Counted from the stretch's first letter, positions 16,353 through 25,272 are shown. The stretch is DNA of 49,773 nucleotides from Streptomyces sioyaensis (GCF_004122735.1 NZ_SDIF01000047.1:1-49773), one strand, 5' to 3'. A program made the numbers and translations. Notes: generated by a model from the letters alone, not told the origin.

Positions 16353-17120
16353 ATGGCCAGCAAGAAGGCAGCCCAGGGCAAGGCTCAGCGGCCGGAGCCG
16401 GCCGAGCCGGCCGCGGTGTCCCTCTGGGAACGCCTGGACCGCCCGGCGCCGGCCCCGCGGGCCGCTCTGACGCCGCAGAAGATCGCCGCGGCCGCCGTAC
16501 GCCTCGCCGACACCGAAGGCATCGACGCCGTCACCATGCGCCGTCTGGCCACCGAGCTGGGTGTCGCCCCCATGGCGGCCTACCGCTACGTCTCCGGCAA
16601 AGGTGACCTCCTCGACCTGATGACGGACGCGGTCTACGCCGACCTGAAGCTCCCCGACGACGTGACGCACTGGCGCGCCGTCATGCGCGCCTCCGCACTG
16701 CGCACCCGGGAGATCGTGCTGCGCCACCCCTGGCTCATCCAGATCTCCTCACCGCAGGCGCTGCGCGCGCTCACCCCCAACCGGATGGCCGTGGCCGAGC
16801 GCGCCCTGTCGTCGCTGGACGGACTCGGCCTCGACGTCGACGCCATGATGGCCGTGGTGGGCACCGTCAACTCCTATGTGCACGGCGCGGTGTCGGCCGA
16901 GTGCGCCCAGTACTGCCTGATGAAGGAGCAGGGCTGGACCACCCCCGACGACGTGCGGCTGGCTCTCGCCCCTCAGATGCAGTACCTGATGGGCACCGGC
17001 CGCTACCCGACCTACCTCCGCTACCTCCACGAGGCCACCCGCAAGGACGACCCGCAGTGGCGCTTCGAAACCGGCCTGGACAGCGTCCTCGACGGCATCG
17101 CGGCCCGGCTGGACATCTGA
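16353..17120 (+). CDS. TetR/AcrR-family repressor, divergent to MFS pump
   Basis: A 255-residue TetR-family protein with the TetR-class C-terminal domain. A 35-residue charged/Pro-rich head precedes the HTH (about 42-90: LTPQKIAAAAVRLADTEGI, then MRRLATELGVAPMAAYRYVS). The C-terminal ligand domain includes SYVHGAVSAECAQYCLMKEQ. ATG 16353 has an AAGGAA site. It most likely represses the divergent efflux pump and itself through the operator array between them, and is released by a pump substrate. The stop lies 26 bp from the convergent PTS gene. Confidence 0.85.
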   Translation: MASKKAAQGKAQRPEPAEPAAVSLWERLDRPAPAPRAALTPQKIAAAAVRLADTEGIDAVTMRRLATELGVAPMAAYRYVSGKGDLLDLMTDAVYADLKLPDDVTHWRAVMRASALRTREIVLRHPWLIQISSPQALRALTPNRMAVAERALSSLDGLGLDVDAMMAVVGTVNSYVHGAVSAECAQYCLMKEQGWTTPDDVRLALAPQMQYLMGTGRYPTYLRYLHEATRKDDPQWRFETGLDSVLDGIAARLDI

Positions 17121-17145
17121 GCCCCGAGCGTTCCGGGGGCGGGGG

Positions 17146-19119
17146 TCAGGCGGCGACCGTCACCCCGGTCCCTTCGGGGGCGGGGGAGTCCGCCGGGCGG
17201 ATCTGCGGTCGCTTGCGCAGGCCCTTGAGGAGGATGACCAGGGCGGTGCTGACGCCCGTACCCACGGCGACGGCCAACAGGTAGAGGAGCGGCTGACCGA
17301 TCAGCGGGACGACGAAGATGCCGCCGTGCGGGGCGCGGAGGGTGCAGTCGAAGGCCATCGAGAGGGCGCCGGTGACCGCGCCGCCGGCCATCGCCGAGGG
17401 GATCACCCGCAGCGGGTCGGCGGCGGCGAACGGGATCGCGCCCTCGGTGATGAAGGAGGCGCCGAGCACCCAGGCCGCCTTGCCGTTCTCCCGCTCGGCC
17501 TTGGTGAAGAGCCGGCCGCGCACGGTCGTGGCCAGCGCCATCGCCAGCGGCGGGACCATGCCGGCCGCCATCACCGCGGCCATGACCTTCAGGCTGCCCT
17601 CGTTGGGGGTGGCGAGGCCGCCGACCGCGAAGGCGTAGGCGACCTTGTTCAACGGCCCGCCGAGGTCGAACGCCATCATCAGGCCGAGGAGCGCGCCCAG
17701 GATGACCGCGTTGGCGCCGGTCAGACCTGACAGCCAGTCGGTCAGCCCCTTCTGCAGCGCGGCGATCGGCTTGCCGATCACCAGAAACATCAGAAGGCCG
17801 ACGACCACCGAGGAGAGCAGCGGGATGACCACGACCGGCATGATGCCGCGCAACGGCGCCGGGATGCGGACCCGTTGGATCGCCGTCACCACCGCACCCG
17901 CGAGCAGACCGGCTATCAGCCCGCCCAGGAAGCCCGCGTTGACGGTGAGCGCGATGGCACCGCCGACGAAGCCCGGGACGAGGCCGGGGCGGTCCGCCAT
18001 GCCGTAGGCGATGAAGCCGGCCAGGACCGGGACGAGGAAGCCGAAGGCGACGCCGCCGATCTGGAAGAGCAGGGCCGCCCAGCTGGTGGACTCGGTCCAG
18101 ACGAAGTGGTCGGCGACGGACGGTGCCTTGTTGATCGTGTAGCCGCCGATGGCGAAGGCGAGCGCGATGAGCAGCCCGCCCGCCGCGACGAACGGCACCA
18201 TGTAACTGACGCCCGTCATCAACCATTTCCGCAGCCGGGTGGCGAAGCCGTCGCCCGGCCCGGCGTCCTTGTCCATGGGAGCGGCGGCCCGCGCCGGGGC
18301 ACCGACCTCGCCATGGGCGGCCTTCCGGCGCACCTCGGCGATGAGTTCGGCGGCGCGGCCGATGCCCGCCTTCACCCCGACGTCGACGGTCGGCTTCCCG
18401 GTGAACCGCTCCTTGTCCCGTACCTCGACGTCATGCGCGAAGATCACGCCGTCCGCGGCCGCGACCACCTGCGGGTCGAGCCGCTGGAAACCGGCCGAGC
18501 CCTGGGTCTCGACGACCACCTCGACGCCGACCGCCTTCCCGGCCTTCTCCAGCGACTCGGCGGCCATGTACGTGTGCGCGATGCCGGTGGGGCAGGAGGT
18601 GACGGCGACGATCCGGAAGGGGGCGGTCTCCGCCGCCGGTTCCGCTTCCGTCCGCTCCGGTGCCGGCTCCCCCGGGGCCTCGTCCCCGCGGAGGAGTGCC
18701 GCCGTACGTTCCGGTGCGGTGGCGGAGCGCAGCGCGTCGGTGAAGGTCTCGTCCATCAGCTGCCGGGCGAGGGTCGAGAGGATCGACAGGTGGTCAGCGT
18801 CGCCGCCCGCCGGCGCCGCGATCAGGAAGATCAGGTCGGCCGGGCCGTCCGGCGCACCGAAGTCGATACCGGCGGCGCTGCGTCCGAAGGCCAGCGTCGG
18901 CTCGGTGACGTGCGTGCTGCGGCAGTGCGGAATGCCGATCCCGCCGTCCAGCCCGGTCGGCATCTGGGCCTCGCGCGCGGCCACATCCGCGAGGAAGCCC
19001 GCCAGGTCGGTGACCCGGCCGGCCGCGACCATCCGCTCGGCCAGGGCTCGTGCGGCGGCATCCTTCGTTTCGGCGGACAGGTCGAGGTCGACCAGTTCCG
19101 CAGTGATCAGCTCACTCAT
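17146..19119 (-). CDS. fruA: Fructose PTS enzyme IIABC
   Basis: A 657-residue fused fructose-specific phosphotransferase permease. Domain IIA spans about 1-145 with phospho-His65 in GIGIPHCRST; IIB spans about 168-265 with phospho-Cys176 in VTSCPTGIAHTYMAAE; IIC (about 300-640) has eight or more membrane helices with GGPLNKVAYAFAVGG and FITEGAIPFAAADP. It imports fructose as fructose 1-phosphate, which FruK then phosphorylates. ATG 19119 has a GGGAG site. Order fruR-fruK-fruA on one strand, with a 142-bp gap between fruK and fruA, matches the Streptomyces fructose operon. Confidence 0.93.
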   Translation of the reverse strand: MSELITAELVDLDLSAETKDAAARALAERMVAAGRVTDLAGFLADVAAREAQMPTGLDGGIGIPHCRSTHVTEPTLAFGRSAAGIDFGAPDGPADLIFLIAAPAGGDADHLSILSTLARQLMDETFTDALRSATAPERTAALLRGDEAPGEPAPERTEAEPAAETAPFRIVAVTSCPTGIAHTYMAAESLEKAGKAVGVEVVVETQGSAGFQRLDPQVVAAADGVIFAHDVEVRDKERFTGKPTVDVGVKAGIGRAAELIAEVRRKAAHGEVGAPARAAAPMDKDAGPGDGFATRLRKWLMTGVSYMVPFVAAGGLLIALAFAIGGYTINKAPSVADHFVWTESTSWAALLFQIGGVAFGFLVPVLAGFIAYGMADRPGLVPGFVGGAIALTVNAGFLGGLIAGLLAGAVVTAIQRVRIPAPLRGIMPVVVIPLLSSVVVGLLMFLVIGKPIAALQKGLTDWLSGLTGANAVILGALLGLMMAFDLGGPLNKVAYAFAVGGLATPNEGSLKVMAAVMAAGMVPPLAMALATTVRGRLFTKAERENGKAAWVLGASFITEGAIPFAAADPLRVIPSAMAGGAVTGALSMAFDCTLRAPHGGIFVVPLIGQPLLYLLAVAVGTGVSTALVILLKGLRKRPQIRPADSPAPEGTGVTVAA

Positions 19120-19261
19120 CGCGGGCTCCCTTGCGCACGGCACCGCCGGGGGGGACGGTGGGGACGGAACGGGGGGGTGGCTGGGGGTTGGCTGGAGGGC
19201 TGGGGGGCTGGGGCACCGGCAGCACGAGCGGACGTCATGGCGCCGGCTCGCCGGTCGGCGG

Positions 19262-20209
19262 TCATGGCATCGGCTCCGTCAGCAGCCGGTCGAGGGGTAC
19301 GTCACGGGTCAGCGTGACCGCCGCCGTTTCCAGGTCGGCCGGCGTCGGCATCAGGCTGCCGGGCAGCTGGACGGCGGCCGCACCGTGCGCCACCGCGGCG
19401 GCCAGCGCCGCCGGTCCCGTACCGCCCGCCGTGAGAAAGCCCGCCAGCGAGGCATCGCCCGCGCCGACGTTGCTGCGCACGGCCGCGACCGGGGCGCTGC
19501 CGTAGTGGACGCCGCCCTCGTCGACCAGGAGCTGGCCGTCCGCCCCGAGGGAGGCCAGTACGGCGCGGGCGCCCCGGGCGCGCAGCTCCTCGGCGGCCTT
19601 GACCGCGTCGCCGAGGGTCGCCAGCGGACGGCCGACGGCCTGCGCCAGCTCCTCGGCGTTGGGCTTGACGACGTCCGGGCGCTCGCGCAGCGCCGCCACC
19701 AGCGACGGGCCCGAGGTGTCCAGGGCGATCCGGGCGCCGACGCGGTGGGTGCGGGCGACCAGTTCGGCGTACCACTCGGGCGCCAGCCCGCGCGGCAGGC
19801 TGCCGCAGCAGGCGATCCAGTCGACCCCCGCCGACCGTTCGCCGACCCTCCGCAGCAGCGCCCCCGACTCCTCGGGCGTCAGCTCGGGGCCGGTCGCATT
19901 GATCTTCGTAAGCGTGCCGTCGGGTTCGACCACCGAGATGTTGGAGCGGGTCTGCCCGGCCACCTGCACCCCGGCGACCTCGATGCCCTCCGCACCCAGC
20001 AGCCCGGCCAGCGCCGCGCCCGCGGGACCGCCCAGCGGCAGTACGGCCAGCGTGCGGTGTCCGGCGGCGGCGACCGCCCGCGAGACGTTGACGCCCTTGC
20101 CACCGGGGTCGATCCGGTCGGCGGTGGCCCGGAGCACGGCCCCGCGGTCCAGCGCCGGGATCTCGTACGTACGGTCCAGGCTGGGGTTGGGGGTGACGGT
20201 GAGGATCAT
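19262..20209 (-). CDS. fruK: 1-phosphofructokinase
   Basis: A 315-residue PfkB-family sugar kinase that converts fructose 1-phosphate to fructose 1,6-bisphosphate. N-terminal MILTVTPNPSLDRTYEI and GGKGVNVSRAVAAAGH (substrate-binding), and the ATP/anion-hole signature GAGDASLAGFL with the catalytic Asp, identify it. Its ATG overlaps the fruR stop in ATGA (20206-20209), so the two are translationally coupled. Confidence 0.92.
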   Translation of the reverse strand: MILTVTPNPSLDRTYEIPALDRGAVLRATADRIDPGGKGVNVSRAVAAAGHRTLAVLPLGGPAGAALAGLLGAEGIEVAGVQVAGQTRSNISVVEPDGTLTKINATGPELTPEESGALLRRVGERSAGVDWIACCGSLPRGLAPEWYAELVARTHRVGARIALDTSGPSLVAALRERPDVVKPNAEELAQAVGRPLATLGDAVKAAEELRARGARAVLASLGADGQLLVDEGGVHYGSAPVAAVRSNVGAGDASLAGFLTAGGTGPAALAAAVAHGAAAVQLPGSLMPTPADLETAAVTLTRDVPLDRLLTEPMP

Positions 20210-20988
20210 GCACGTACTACTTCCGTGCCCGCGCGCTCGATGGCGAGGGCGTCGTCGGGGCTCAAGCCGGTGTCGGTGATCAGCAGATCCACGTCCGACA
20301 GCTCGCCGAAGCGGGCGAAGTGCTGCTGCCCGTATTTGGCGGAGTCGGCGAGGAGGACGACACGGCGGGCGGCGGCGATCAGCGCCCGCTTGACGGCGGC
20401 CTCCGCGAGGTCGGGGGTGGTCAGACCGCCGTCGGGGGAGAAGCCGTTGGTCGCCAGGAACAGCACATCGGCGTTGATCTCGCGGTAGGCGCGCAGCGCC
20501 CAGTCGTCGACCGCGGCCCGGGTACGGTGCCGGATCCGGCCGCCCACCAGATGGAGGGTGAGGCCGGGGTGGTCGGCCAGCCGCGCGGCGACCGGCAGGC
20601 CGTGGGTGACGACGGTCAGCTCGGCCTCCAGCGGGATCTCGGCGGCGAGCCGGGCGGCGGTCGTACCGGCGTCCAGGATCACGCTCCCGGAGCTGCCGAT
20701 CCCGCCCTCGCCACCGGGGAGCTCGGCGAGTGCGGCGCGGGCGATGCGCTGCTTCTCGTCGGCGGCGACGGCGTCCCGCTCGGCGAGGTCGGGCTCGAAG
20801 TCCAGGCGGCCGGCCGGGATGGCCCCGCCGTGCACCCTGCGCACCAGGCCGGCCCGGTCCAGCGCCTTCAGATCACGCCGCACGGTCTCGGCGGTGACCT
20901 GGAACTCCTCCGCGAGGGAGAGCACATCGACCCGCCCGCCTTCACGGGCGAGCCGCAGAATCTCCTGCTGGCGTTCCGGTGCATACAT
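20206..20988 (-). CDS. fruR: DeoR-family regulator of the fructose operon
   Basis: A 260-residue DeoR-type regulator: an N-terminal HTH (YAPERQQEILRLAREGGRVD, then VTAETVRRDLKALDRAGLVRR) and a sugar-phosphate-sensing domain with SVILDAGTTAARLA and LTLHLVGGRIRHRT. It probably represses fruRKA and is released by fructose 1-phosphate, as in related actinobacterial systems. ATG 20988 (MYAPERQ) is chosen over ATG 21009 because homologues start there from memory; neither has a strong ribosome site. Confidence 0.88.
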   Translation of the reverse strand: MYAPERQQEILRLAREGGRVDVLSLAEEFQVTAETVRRDLKALDRAGLVRRVHGGAIPAGRLDFEPDLAERDAVAADEKQRIARAALAELPGGEGGIGSSGSVILDAGTTAARLAAEIPLEAELTVVTHGLPVAARLADHPGLTLHLVGGRIRHRTRAAVDDWALRAYREINADVLFLATNGFSPDGGLTTPDLAEAAVKRALIAAARRVVLLADSAKYGQQHFARFGELSDVDLLITDTGLSPDDALAIERAGTEVVRA

Positions 20989-21214
20989 CTGCGTGCGTAT
21001 CCGTCCCATGCCCGAACCTGTGGTTTCAGCGGGATGCTACGCCCGGAAATCTGGAAAGTAAACGGAAGTGGGCTTCAGGTGGACTCAAACGGACATCGCT
21101 GCGTGGGACGGGACGGGAGGTGGGCGGGATGAGGAGGTGGGGTGGGCCGCGCGGTTCTGGGGCTGCCGTCCCCCTGGGCAGACGGCTCCCGGCCCCCGAC
21201 CCCGGGCACACAAG

Positions 21215-21243
21215 AGCCCCGACGCCGAAACGGCACCGGGGCT
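21215..21243. terminator. hrdD terminator hairpin
   Basis: Read on the minus strand, AGCCCCG pairs with CGGGGCT and an inner TGCCG/CGGCG pair closes a TTT loop. It begins 15 bp after the hrdD stop. The rest of 21010-21214, upstream of fruR, holds an AT-richer segment near 21045-21062 that is the likely fruR promoter. Confidence 0.7.
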
Positions 21244-21257
21244 CGTCCTCCGTCGAG

Positions 21258-22259
21258 CTATGCGGCCGCGTCGAACCCGGTGTCGCGGGCCATCCGCTTC
21301 AGCTCCAGCAGCGCATGCTTCTCTATCTGGCGGATCCGCTCGCGGGTCAGGCCGTGCTGCTTGCCGACCTCGGTCAGCGTGCGCTCACGGCCGTCCTCGA
21401 TGCCGTACCGGGCCTTGATGATCGAGGCGGTGCGGTGGTCGAGCCGGTCTATCAGGTCCTCCAGCTCCTCACTGCGCAGCAGCGTCAGGACGGACTGCTC
21501 GGGCGAGGCCGCGGAGGTGTCCTCCAGCAGATCGCCGAACTGGGTGTCGCCGTCGTCGTCCACCGACATGTTGAGGCTGACCGGGTCGCGCGCCCAGTCG
21601 AGGACGTCGGTGACACGGGCGGGCGTGGAGCCCAGCTCGCCGGCGACCTCCGCCGGCTCCGGGTCGCGGCCGTTCTCGCGGTTGAACTCGCGCTGCACCC
21701 GGCGGATCCGGCCCAGCTCCTCGACGAGGTGCACGGGCAGCCGGATCGTGCGCGACTGGTCGGCGATGGAACGGGTGATGGCCTGGCGGATCCACCACGT
21801 CGCATACGTCGAGAACTTGAAGCCCTTGGCATAGTCGAACTTCTCCACGGCACGCACCAGGCCGGCGTTGCCCTCCTGGATCAGGTCGAGCAGGGGAAGC
21901 CCGGCGCGCGGGTAGCGGCGGGCGACCGCGACCACCAGCCGGAGGTTGGAGCGGATGAAGACGTCCTTGGCCCTGGCGCTCTCCTCGGCCAGCGCCGCCA
22001 GCTCCTCGGGGTCGGCACCTGCGGCATTGCCGTCGATGACCTCCCCGTCCAGGATCTGCTGGGCGTATACGCCCGCCTCGATGGTCTGGGACAGCTCGAC
22101 CTCCTTGGCGGCGTCGAGGAGTGGCGTACGCGCGATCTCGTCGAGGTACATGCCGACCAGGTCGCGGTCGGCGATCTCCCCGCCTATTGCGCGAACACTG
22201 TTGGCCCCGTCAGAAGTGCTGGTGCTTTCCTGACGCCGGGCGACGGCACGGGTTGCCAT
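21258..22259 (-). CDS. hrdD: RNA polymerase group 2 sigma factor HrdD
   Basis: A 333-residue sigma-70 family factor lacking region 1.1. Region 1.2 is DLVGMYLDEIARTPLLDA; region 2 holds RSNLRLVVAVARRY and FKFSTYATWWIRQAITRS; region 3 QSRTIRLPVHLVEEL; region 4 ends with TLTEVGKQHGLTRERIRQIE. The start MATRAVARRQ and end ARDTGFDAAA match S. coelicolor HrdD as I remember it. ATG 22259 has an AAGGGAG site. HrdD is a non-essential housekeeping-like sigma factor of Streptomyces. Its upstream region carries a SigR promoter, consistent with its known membership of the disulphide-stress regulon. Confidence 0.92.
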   Translation of the reverse strand: MATRAVARRQESTSTSDGANSVRAIGGEIADRDLVGMYLDEIARTPLLDAAKEVELSQTIEAGVYAQQILDGEVIDGNAAGADPEELAALAEESARAKDVFIRSNLRLVVAVARRYPRAGLPLLDLIQEGNAGLVRAVEKFDYAKGFKFSTYATWWIRQAITRSIADQSRTIRLPVHLVEELGRIRRVQREFNRENGRDPEPAEVAGELGSTPARVTDVLDWARDPVSLNMSVDDDGDTQFGDLLEDTSAASPEQSVLTLLRSEELEDLIDRLDHRTASIIKARYGIEDGRERTLTEVGKQHGLTRERIRQIEKHALLELKRMARDTGFDAAA

Positions 22260-22360
22260 GCGTGTGCTCCCTTTGCGATGAGTCGGTCGCGGGACGGTGG
22301 GGCGGGCCGGATCGTCCATCGGAAACCCGATGCTTGCCGAGTGGCCCGTCCGAAGGAAAC

Positions 22361-22387
22361 AACGGCTGGAATCCGGACAGAATTCCC
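22361..22387 (-). promoter_or_regulatory. SigR-type promoter of hrdD
   Basis: On the minus strand the sequence is GGGAAT (22387-22382), exactly 18 bases, then GTT (22363-22361), an exact match to the sigma-R consensus GGAAT-N18-GTT. Transcription would start near 22353, about 94 bases before hrdD. In S. coelicolor hrdD is a known sigma-R target, so this links hrdD to thiol-oxidative stress here too. Confidence 0.82.
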
Positions 22388-22446
22388 ACGCCGCCCCGCT
22401 ATTTTTCTGATCATGCAGTACCCTGCGGCGCCACCAAGGAGGTCAC

Positions 22447-23166
22447 ATGCTGCGGGAACATGGGGAAGTGCAGGTCAGAGCGGGCACCGAAGCGGACCTG
22501 GCGGCCCTTACCGATCTTTACAATCACTACATTCGCGAGACCTGCATCACGTTCGACACGGAGCCCTTCACCCCCGCACAGCGCCGCCCGTGGTTGCTCT
22601 CCCACCCCCAAGACGGCCCGCACCGGCTTCTGGTTGCCCAGGAGGCGACAGAACGGGTGGAAATCCCGCATAACGGACCGGACGGCACACCGCAACCCGG
22701 CGTCGCGGGCACGCCGCACCCGGGGGTCGCGGACCAGCCGCCCAACGGACCGGCGGACGGCTCCTGCGGCGGGCTCGCGGCCACCGGGACCCGACGCCCA
22801 GGAGGCGCGCTGCTCGGCTACGCGACCAGCAGCGCGTTCCGCCCGAAGGCCGCCTACGCCCCCTCCGTCGAGGTCACCGTCTACTGCGCGCCGCACGCCG
22901 CCGGCCGGGGCGTCGGCACACTGCTGTACCAGGCCTTGTTCGAGGCGCTGGCCGGCGAGGACGTGCATCGCGCCTACGCCGGGATCACCCAGCCGAACGA
23001 GGCCTCCGCCCGCCTCCACACCCGCTTCGGCTTCCGGCACATCGGCACGTACACGGAGGTGGGCCGCAAATTCGGCCGCTACTGGGACGTGGCCTGGTAC
23101 CAGAAGGACCTGGACTGCAAAGGACCCGGGCTGAAAAGGACCTGGACCGAAGCGGACCCGGACTGA
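22447..23166 (+). CDS. GNAT acetyltransferase (phosphinothricin N-acetyltransferase-like)
   Basis: A 239-residue GNAT of the Pat/Bar group: VRAGTEADLAALTDLYNHYI, then ITFDTEPFT in the N-terminal part, SVEVTVYCAPHAAGRGVGTLLYQAL with the acetyl-CoA loop GRGVGT, and GITQPNEASARLHTRFGF. Relatives acetylate phosphinothricin, methionine sulfoximine or similar amines. Two oddities: a Gly/Pro-rich insertion of about 45 residues at 72-117 between strands (GTPQPGVAGTPHPGVADQ) and a charged repeat-derived tail after DVAWYQKDLD. ATG 22447 has a strong AAGGAGG site. It is divergent from hrdD. Confidence 0.78.
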   Translation: MLREHGEVQVRAGTEADLAALTDLYNHYIRETCITFDTEPFTPAQRRPWLLSHPQDGPHRLLVAQEATERVEIPHNGPDGTPQPGVAGTPHPGVADQPPNGPADGSCGGLAATGTRRPGGALLGYATSSAFRPKAAYAPSVEVTVYCAPHAAGRGVGTLLYQALFEALAGEDVHRAYAGITQPNEASARLHTRFGFRHIGTYTEVGRKFGRYWDVAWYQKDLDCKGPGLKRTWTEADPD

Positions 23167-23304
23167 AGCGGACCGGCCCGCCGGGCGAAAACCCCGCACG
23201 CGGCTCCCTGCCTGCCGCTCTCTTCCTGCCGCTCCGGTTGACGCGGGCGACGCCCGGGTGTCGCCTGTACAGGAAGGCAGCGGGGCAACCGAGAGGAGCC
23301 CGTC

Positions 23305-23850
23305 ATGGACCACATCGCTCAGCGGCATGGCGCGAGGGCATCCCGCTCGCACGGCACCGTGGAGACCGAACACGGCGCGACGGCCCCCGCACCCGGCCGG
23401 GCCGGCGCCCCGCAGCGGCCCCCGGGGATGGCGGGGCGGATCCCGGCGAAGGTATCGCTGCCGATCATCACCGCACTCGCCTTCGGCCTCTTCACCATCT
23501 TCCGCACCCACACCGACGGCACCAAGGGCGGCCCGGCCATGCTGTACGGGCTGGCCGCGTTCGTTGTCTCCGGGGTGCTCGGGCTGGTGGTGGCCCACTT
23601 CCAGTCGTCCCTGCTCACCGAGACCCGGGCGATCGCCTACGGGGTGCTCTTCGGCGGCGCGCTGGGATGGTGCTACAGCCTCGGCGGGGAAGCCATCCTC
23701 AAGTCGTGCGCCTTCGGCTTCACCATGGGCGCCGTCATGTTCGTCGCGTCCCTCTACGTCTTCCGCACCCACCGCGTCCGCGAGCCACACGGCGAACACC
23801 GCCCCCACAAGCCCCACCGGACCCACCGCCTGCCCGTGGCCACTCACTGA
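23305..23850 (+). CDS. Small membrane protein, unknown function
   Basis: A 181-residue protein with a 47-residue Gly/Pro/His head, four hydrophobic segments (about 50-62, 76-97, 108-124, 133-152) and a His/Arg-rich cytoplasmic tail (HGEHRPHKPHRTHR). No recognised family. ATG 23305 has a GAGGAG site. The His-rich tail might bind metal, but that is a guess. Confidence 0.6.
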   Translation: MDHIAQRHGARASRSHGTVETEHGATAPAPGRAGAPQRPPGMAGRIPAKVSLPIITALAFGLFTIFRTHTDGTKGGPAMLYGLAAFVVSGVLGLVVAHFQSSLLTETRAIAYGVLFGGALGWCYSLGGEAILKSCAFGFTMGAVMFVASLYVFRTHRVREPHGEHRPHKPHRTHRLPVATH

Positions 23851-23894
23851 GCCACCCGCCGAGCCACCCGAGGGCACCCGCCGGGGGACTCCTC

Positions 23895-23925
23895 TTGACC
23901 TCAACCGCACTTGAGGTTCTAGCGT
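23895..23925 (+). promoter_or_regulatory. SoxR/MerR-type promoter with 18-bp operator
   Basis: A -35 TTGACC (23895-23900) and -10 TAGCGT (23920-23925) are separated by 19 bp, the over-long spacer that MerR-family activators untwist. Inside lies the dyad CCTCAACCGCACTTGAGG (23899-23916), whose CCTCAA/TTGAGG arms equal the SoxR box. The ATG of the next gene is 8 bp after the -10, so the mRNA should be leaderless. Confidence 0.75.
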
Positions 23926-23932
23926 CGCCGCC

Positions 23933-24460
23933 ATGACACCGAGACCGAAGCCGGAGCGGACACCGGAGCCGACGCCGACGCCGGACACGTCGCCCGCGGA
24001 CGCCGCCACCACGGGCCCCGCCGGCGCTCCCGCGACCGCCGCGCACGTCTTCACCCCCAAGGAGCGCGCGTACCTCGCCGGCCAACCGCTGGCCCGCCTG
24101 GCGACCACCGGGCCGGACGGCGGACCGCAGGTACGCCCGGTCGGCTTCGTCCTCAACAACGACGACACCCTCGACATCGGCGGGCCCGCGCTGCACCGCA
24201 GCCAGAAGTACCGCAACGCCCAGGCCCGCCCCGAAGTCTCCCTGCTCATCGACGACATGGCGCCGGCCGACGACCCGATCGCGCCCGGCTGGGGCCGCGG
24301 CGTGGAGATCCGCGGCCGCGCCGAAGTGCTGACCCTCGACGCGCCCCCGATGGCGCCCGACTTCTTCAGCAACGACGTGATCCGCGTCCATCCACGGCGC
24401 ATCATCAGCTGGCACCTCGAACCGGACGCCGACGGCACCCGAGCCCGCAACGTTGACTGA
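23933..24460 (+). CDS. PPOX-class F420/flavin-dependent oxidoreductase
   Basis: A 175-residue split-barrel (pyridoxamine 5'-phosphate oxidase fold) protein with a 37-residue Thr/Pro-rich head. The domain starts at FTPKERAYLAGQPLARLATT, continues PQVRPVGFVLNNDDTLDIGG and KYRNAQARPEVSLLIDD, and ends HPRRIISWHLEPD, typical of PPOX-class F420-dependent proteins. It probably reduces quinones or other electrophiles with F420H2 or FMN. The SoxR-like leaderless promoter suggests induction by redox-cycling compounds. It is convergent with another PPOX-fold gene, but the two are only distantly alike. Confidence 0.78.
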   Translation: MTPRPKPERTPEPTPTPDTSPADAATTGPAGAPATAAHVFTPKERAYLAGQPLARLATTGPDGGPQVRPVGFVLNNDDTLDIGGPALHRSQKYRNAQARPEVSLLIDDMAPADDPIAPGWGRGVEIRGRAEVLTLDAPPMAPDFFSNDVIRVHPRRIISWHLEPDADGTRARNVD

Positions 24461-24526
24461 GCCGGCCCCGGGGAACCGTCCGCCGCCAGCACAACTGCCG
24501 CTGCCGGCCCACCTGTCACCCCACGG

Positions 24527-25090
24527 TCACTCCACCCGCAGCGCCGCGTCGTCCGACGTCCGCCGGATCGTGCGCAGCGGCCGGGCCTGCGCCCAACTCA
24601 CCAGCACCACATACGGTTCCTCGACGTACGTACGCACCACCTCCGTCAGCTCCGCCCGGAAGAGATGGAACGGCTCCGGCGGCTTCACCTCCGCCGCATA
24701 GCGCGCAACCACCCCGGGGTCGGTCACCTCCACGACCCGCCCGGACACCCTGACGTCACCGTCGGCAAGTCCGGCGTCCGGCCCCGGATTGGCATGCAGG
24801 GAGAACCGGGGGTCGCGCCGCAGATCGAGCGCCTTGCGCGAGCCGACCATCATGCCCAGCCACAACTCCCCATGACGGAAGTCCGCCTCCAGACCCGTGA
24901 GCCGCGGCGCCCCGTCCTTCCGGAGGGTCGCCAGGACATGGTGCGGATACGCCCCGAACCGCTTCCGCACCCACCCGGCGAATTCCGGCTCCCCCTCCTC
25001 CACCACCGCCCAGCCGACCGCATCACCCCGGCCGCTGCCCTCCGCCGCACTGCCCGCCACACCCTCGACGCCCGCGCTCTCACTCGTCAT
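24527..25090 (-). CDS. Pyridoxamine 5'-phosphate oxidase family protein
   Basis: A 187-residue split-barrel flavin/F420-binding protein: FGAYPHHVLATLRKDGAPRL, LWLGMMVGSRKALDLRRDPR, FSLHANPGP, and DVRVSGRVVEVTDPG. The C-terminal half (FRAELTEVVRTYVEEPYVVL) matches the pyridox-oxidase group common in Streptomyces. ATG 25090 has a GGGGAGGG site. Two direct copies of (C)RTACCGGAC-type sequence lie upstream at about 25128-25164. Function is likely a redox reaction on a small molecule; no substrate can be read. Confidence 0.72.
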   Translation of the reverse strand: MTSESAGVEGVAGSAAEGSGRGDAVGWAVVEEGEPEFAGWVRKRFGAYPHHVLATLRKDGAPRLTGLEADFRHGELWLGMMVGSRKALDLRRDPRFSLHANPGPDAGLADGDVRVSGRVVEVTDPGVVARYAAEVKPPEPFHLFRAELTEVVRTYVEEPYVVLVSWAQARPLRTIRRTSDDAALRVE

Positions 25091-25272
25091 GGCAGCACCC
25101 TCCCCGCCATACCCGACACCTCCTGTCCGGTATGGATGCGCCACTCCCGTCCGGTACGGAGGCGACCGGCCGGCCCAACCACCCACCACCAACGGCACAT
25201 TGGGAACAGCCGGACTGCACCGACTGCGCCGTCTGCCCCACCGACCCCCGCCACAGCCCATCGATCATGCTC

